A DNA stretch of 64,000 nt, from assembly GCA_036499825.1 (NCBI GenBank), contig DASYCZ010000026.1, positions 620,001-684,000 on the forward strand. The letters are read 5' to 3'. Under the pieces are notes generated by a model. It saw only the letters and a list, made by a program, of their open reading frames with translations, made no database searches and had not been told where the DNA came from. Position numbers and translations under genes: made by a program. This DNA is from Paradevosia sp036499825. Its GTDB lineage: Bacteria > Pseudomonadota > Alphaproteobacteria > Rhizobiales > Devosiaceae. This document shows positions 62,053-64,000 of this stretch, in pieces. Each line of letters begins with the position of its first letter. The first letter of the stretch is position 1.

Positions 62053-62073
62053 TTGACCTTGCAAACCGTTTGC
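62053..62073 (+). promoter_or_regulatory. TTGACC -35 with a LacI-like 13-bp palindrome
   Basis: TTGACC at 62053-62058 is a good -35; directly after it GCAAAC-C-GTTTGC (62061-62073) is a perfect odd palindrome of the type LacI-family repressors bind. The -10 is not obvious (A-rich 62075-62084). It would control the importer starting at 62143. No LacI gene is in the window. Confidence 0.45.
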
Positions 62074-62142
62074 CAAAAAAATAGCGTTCATCGTTCGGCT
62101 TGCGTAAAACGCCGACATCAAGGGCTAACAGGAACAGGCAAT

Positions 62143-63183
62143 ATGAACAGGTTTGATGCTGCGCGGATGGTTGGAGCGGCTATGCTTCTCGGAGCATTGG
62201 CGGCGCAGCCGGCCATCGCTCAAGAGAGGACTTTCACCATCTCCTGGTGGGGTTACAACGGCGAGAAGATGGATGCAAACATCATCGAGCCCTTCAAGCA
62301 GATCTGCGGTTGCAACATCGTCTTCGAGACGGGCAACAATGCCGACCGGCTGAACAAGCTCAAGGCCCGCGGCGGCAAGGGGGTGGATATCATCTACCTG
62401 ACCGACAGCTACTCCCAGCAGGGCATCGAACAGGGTCTTTTCCAGAAGATCGACCCGTCCAAGATCCCGAACCTGGCCGACAGCTACGATATCGGCAAGG
62501 ATCCGCAGGGCGGCTATGGCCCGGCTTACACGGTTGGTCGCATCGGGCTGGTCTATAATTCCGCGTCGGTGAAAACCCCGATCACATCCTGGAACGATTT
62601 GTGGCGCGACGACCTCAAGAGCTCGCTGTCCCTGCCCGGCATCACCACGACCGCCGGTCCGATGGTGGTGATCAAGGCCGGCGACCATGCCGGCGTTGAT
62701 CCCTACACCGATACCGACAAGGCGTTCGAAGCCCTGGCGGCGCTTAAGCCGAACGTGGTCAAGAACTACAACACCGGTTCGGACCTCGTTAATCTCATCT
62801 CGACCGGCGAAGTGTCGGTGTCGATGACCCAGGATTTCACGCTGGCGTCGATGCAGCAGGCGGTTCCCACCATGACCTGGGCCAACCTCAAGGAAGGCGA
62901 TATCGCCGTGCTCAACACGGTAAACATCCCGGTGGGGTCCGAGAACGTCGACCTTGCCCACAAGTTCATCGACTTCATCCTGTCCAAGGAAGTACAGCAG
63001 AAGGAAGCCGAGCAAGGCGTCGACGCGCCGATCTCCACCAAGGTCGTGCTGACGCCGGAGCAGGCCAAGATCTGGACCTATGGTGCCGACATGGTGAACT
63101 CGCTGCAGCGGCTGGACTATGCCAAGATGATCGAAGCCACGCCGAACTGGATCGATCGCTGGAACGAAGTTTTCGGTATGTAA
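62143..63183 (+). CDS. PotD-type ABC binding protein
   Basis: The 346-residue product has a signal peptide (ending AAQPAIAQER) and the pattern FTISWWGYNGEKMDANIIEPFKQ, GRIGLVYNS, SWNDLWRDDLKSSLSLP and PVGSENVDLAHKFIDFILS of polyamine-type binding proteins. Two Cys close together (QICGCNIVF) are unusual. ATG at 62143 follows AGGAACAGG. A strong terminator-like hairpin lies before the permease gene. Confidence 0.87.
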   Translation: MNRFDAARMVGAAMLLGALAAQPAIAQERTFTISWWGYNGEKMDANIIEPFKQICGCNIVFETGNNADRLNKLKARGGKGVDIIYLTDSYSQQGIEQGLFQKIDPSKIPNLADSYDIGKDPQGGYGPAYTVGRIGLVYNSASVKTPITSWNDLWRDDLKSSLSLPGITTTAGPMVVIKAGDHAGVDPYTDTDKAFEALAALKPNVVKNYNTGSDLVNLISTGEVSVSMTQDFTLASMQQAVPTMTWANLKEGDIAVLNTVNIPVGSENVDLAHKFIDFILSKEVQQKEAEQGVDAPISTKVVLTPEQAKIWTYGADMVNSLQRLDYAKMIEATPNWIDRWNEVFGM

Positions 63184-63211
63184 AACCGGCCCTGTTGGGT
63201 TATTGCCTCGA

Positions 63212-63241
63212 CGAGACGCGGAATCGCGTCTCGTTTTCGTT
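63212..63241 (+). terminator. Strong intrinsic-terminator-like hairpin after PotD-type gene
   Basis: CGAGACGCG (63212-63220), loop GAAT, CGCGTCTCG (63225-63233), then TTTTCGTTT. The 9-bp perfect stem and U-rich tail fit Rho-independent termination, yet a permease of the same importer starts 40 bp later. Partial read-through would yield excess binding protein. Confidence 0.8.
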
Positions 63242-63283
63242 TAGGGGTGCGGTCTCTGAACCGCCAGAAGCAAGGGCTGCTCG

Positions 63284-64000
63284 ATGAATCGCTGGCTCGG
63301 ATGGGCATTGGCCGCGCCCGCCACCATCGGAGTGCTGATCTTCCTGATCTCGCCGGTCGGGGCAACCTTTGCGACGACTTTCAGCGATCCAAAAGGTCTG
63401 TTCGCTCCCTACATCGCCTATTTCGCTTCCGGCTTCCGGCGCACGGTGTTGTTGAGAACCCTGCAGATCGCGGTGATCACCACCGTCATCTCCGTCGTCG
63501 TCGGCTTCCTCACCGCCTATGTGATCGCCCAGGCGCCACGGCGGGCCAAGGGCCTGCTGATCATCTCTGCGGTGTTTCCGCTGCTGACTGGCGTCGTGGT
63601 GCGCTCTTTCGCCTGGCTGATCATTCTGGGCAAGAACGGCATCCTGAATGCGGCGCTGCAGGCGACCGGCATCATCCAGCAGCCGCTGTCCATGCTTTAC
63701 AGCCAGGGCGCCGTGATCGTTGCTATGGTCTATCTCTTCGTGCCGCTGATGATCCTGACGCTGGTCGGCGTGCTGGAAAGCATCCCCGAGGACCTTATCC
63801 AGGCTTCAACCTCGCTGGGCGCCAAGCCGTTGGCGACGATGCGGCAAGTCATCCTGCCGCTGGCGACGCCGGGGCTGATCGTGGGAGCCGTTCTCGTGTT
63901 TACCGGCAGCTTCACCTCCTACGCCACGCCGCAACTGCTCGGCGGCGAGAGCCAGATGATGATGGGAACCCTGCTCTACCAGCAAGCCATGGTGACCTTT
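63284..64000 (+). CDS. PotB-type ABC permease (partial, runs off the window)
   Basis: From the ATG at 63284 (AAGGG about 8 nt upstream) 239 codons are open to the window end: MNRWLGWALAAPATIGVLIF, then hydrophobic segments and the EAA loop DLIQASTSLGAKPLATMRQVILPLATPG. TSYATPQLLGG near the end is typical of PotB. The ATPase and second permease presumably follow outside the window. Confidence 0.85.
   Translation, partial: MNRWLGWALAAPATIGVLIFLISPVGATFATTFSDPKGLFAPYIAYFASGFRRTVLLRTLQIAVITTVISVVVGFLTAYVIAQAPRRAKGLLIISAVFPLLTGVVVRSFAWLIILGKNGILNAALQATGIIQQPLSMLYSQGAVIVAMVYLFVPLMILTLVGVLESIPEDLIQASTSLGAKPLATMRQVILPLATPGLIVGAVLVFTGSFTSYATPQLLGGESQMMMGTLLYQQAMVTF

Noticed and set aside
1..64000. 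tRNA, rRNA, CRISPR, insertion sequence or prophage
   Set aside because: Looked for cloverleaf-like sequences, spaced direct repeats, transposase motifs and integrase genes; none was convincing. The island nature of 37-61 kb rests on gene content and regulation, not on mobility genes.

Overview
The window is 64 kb of GC-rich, densely coding bacterial DNA. Codon usage is strongly GC at third positions, many genes start with GTG or TTG, and start/stop codons often overlap (ATGA, GTGA, TGATG). The gene types (several binding-protein-dependent importers, TctABC, MurR/RpiR and FCD-GntR regulators, a RirA-like box) fit a free-living alphaproteobacterium of the Hyphomicrobiales. A Devosia-like genome is a guess from general gene content, not from a marker gene. 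I saw no rRNA, tRNA, CRISPR array, insertion sequence or phage gene.

Layout. (1) 1-4.5 kb, minus strand: start of an exported protein, then a five-gene unit with a small exported protein, a COG4705-type membrane protein, an OmpR-type response regulator, its histidine kinase and a PAP2 phosphatase. (2) 4.5-14.4 kb: two ferric-type ABC importers flanking a MurR/RpiR regulator. The minus-strand one is fbpABC-like and has a RirA-like box. The plus-strand one ends with an FTR1-like COG4280 membrane protein and a 67-residue membrane protein. (3) 14.5-15.8 kb: an unknown exported protein. (4) 16-25.4 kb: a nine-gene plus-strand operon with an FAD oxidoreductase, a DsbA-like isomerase, an M19 dipeptidase homologue with degenerate metal ligands, a PotDABC-type importer, a carboxylesterase and a LysR regulator. 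(5) 25.6-31.6 kb: a glycerol-3-phosphate type operon (ugpBAEQC), an RpiR regulator and a 5'-truncated permease remnant. (6) 31.6-37.6 kb: a creatininase-family gene, then a four-gene importer ending in an EEP-family phosphodiesterase. (7) 37.6-61 kb: a catabolic island, described below. (8) 62-64 kb: the start of another PotD-type importer.

The catabolic island has two modules. Module 1 is tctB-tctA-amidohydrolase-tctC-SDR-DapA-like aldolase, divergent from cupin-alcohol dehydrogenase-molybdenum hydroxylase. Module 2 is HpcH aldolase plus a five-gene peptide-type importer, a LysR regulator, and a dctP-like/amidohydrolase/GntR operon divergent from an RbsBAC-type importer. The two amidohydrolases are close paralogues. 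The modules are tied together by two repeated DNA elements: a dyad CATTATCG-N4-CGATAATTGG at 43.79 and 58.12 kb, lying on promoters, and a 22-bp box (GTGATA...AA.CGCTGCA) at 40.55, 43.72 and 54.21 kb, next to tctC, tctB and the LysR/aldolase pair. This two-regulator wiring is the most interesting feature of the window; the substrate is unknown.

A second pattern runs through the whole window. Each importer binding-protein gene followed by a gap of more than about 55 bp before the next gene has a stable stem-loop in that gap (six cases); those with no or short gaps have none. The signal-less dctP-like gene is the exception.
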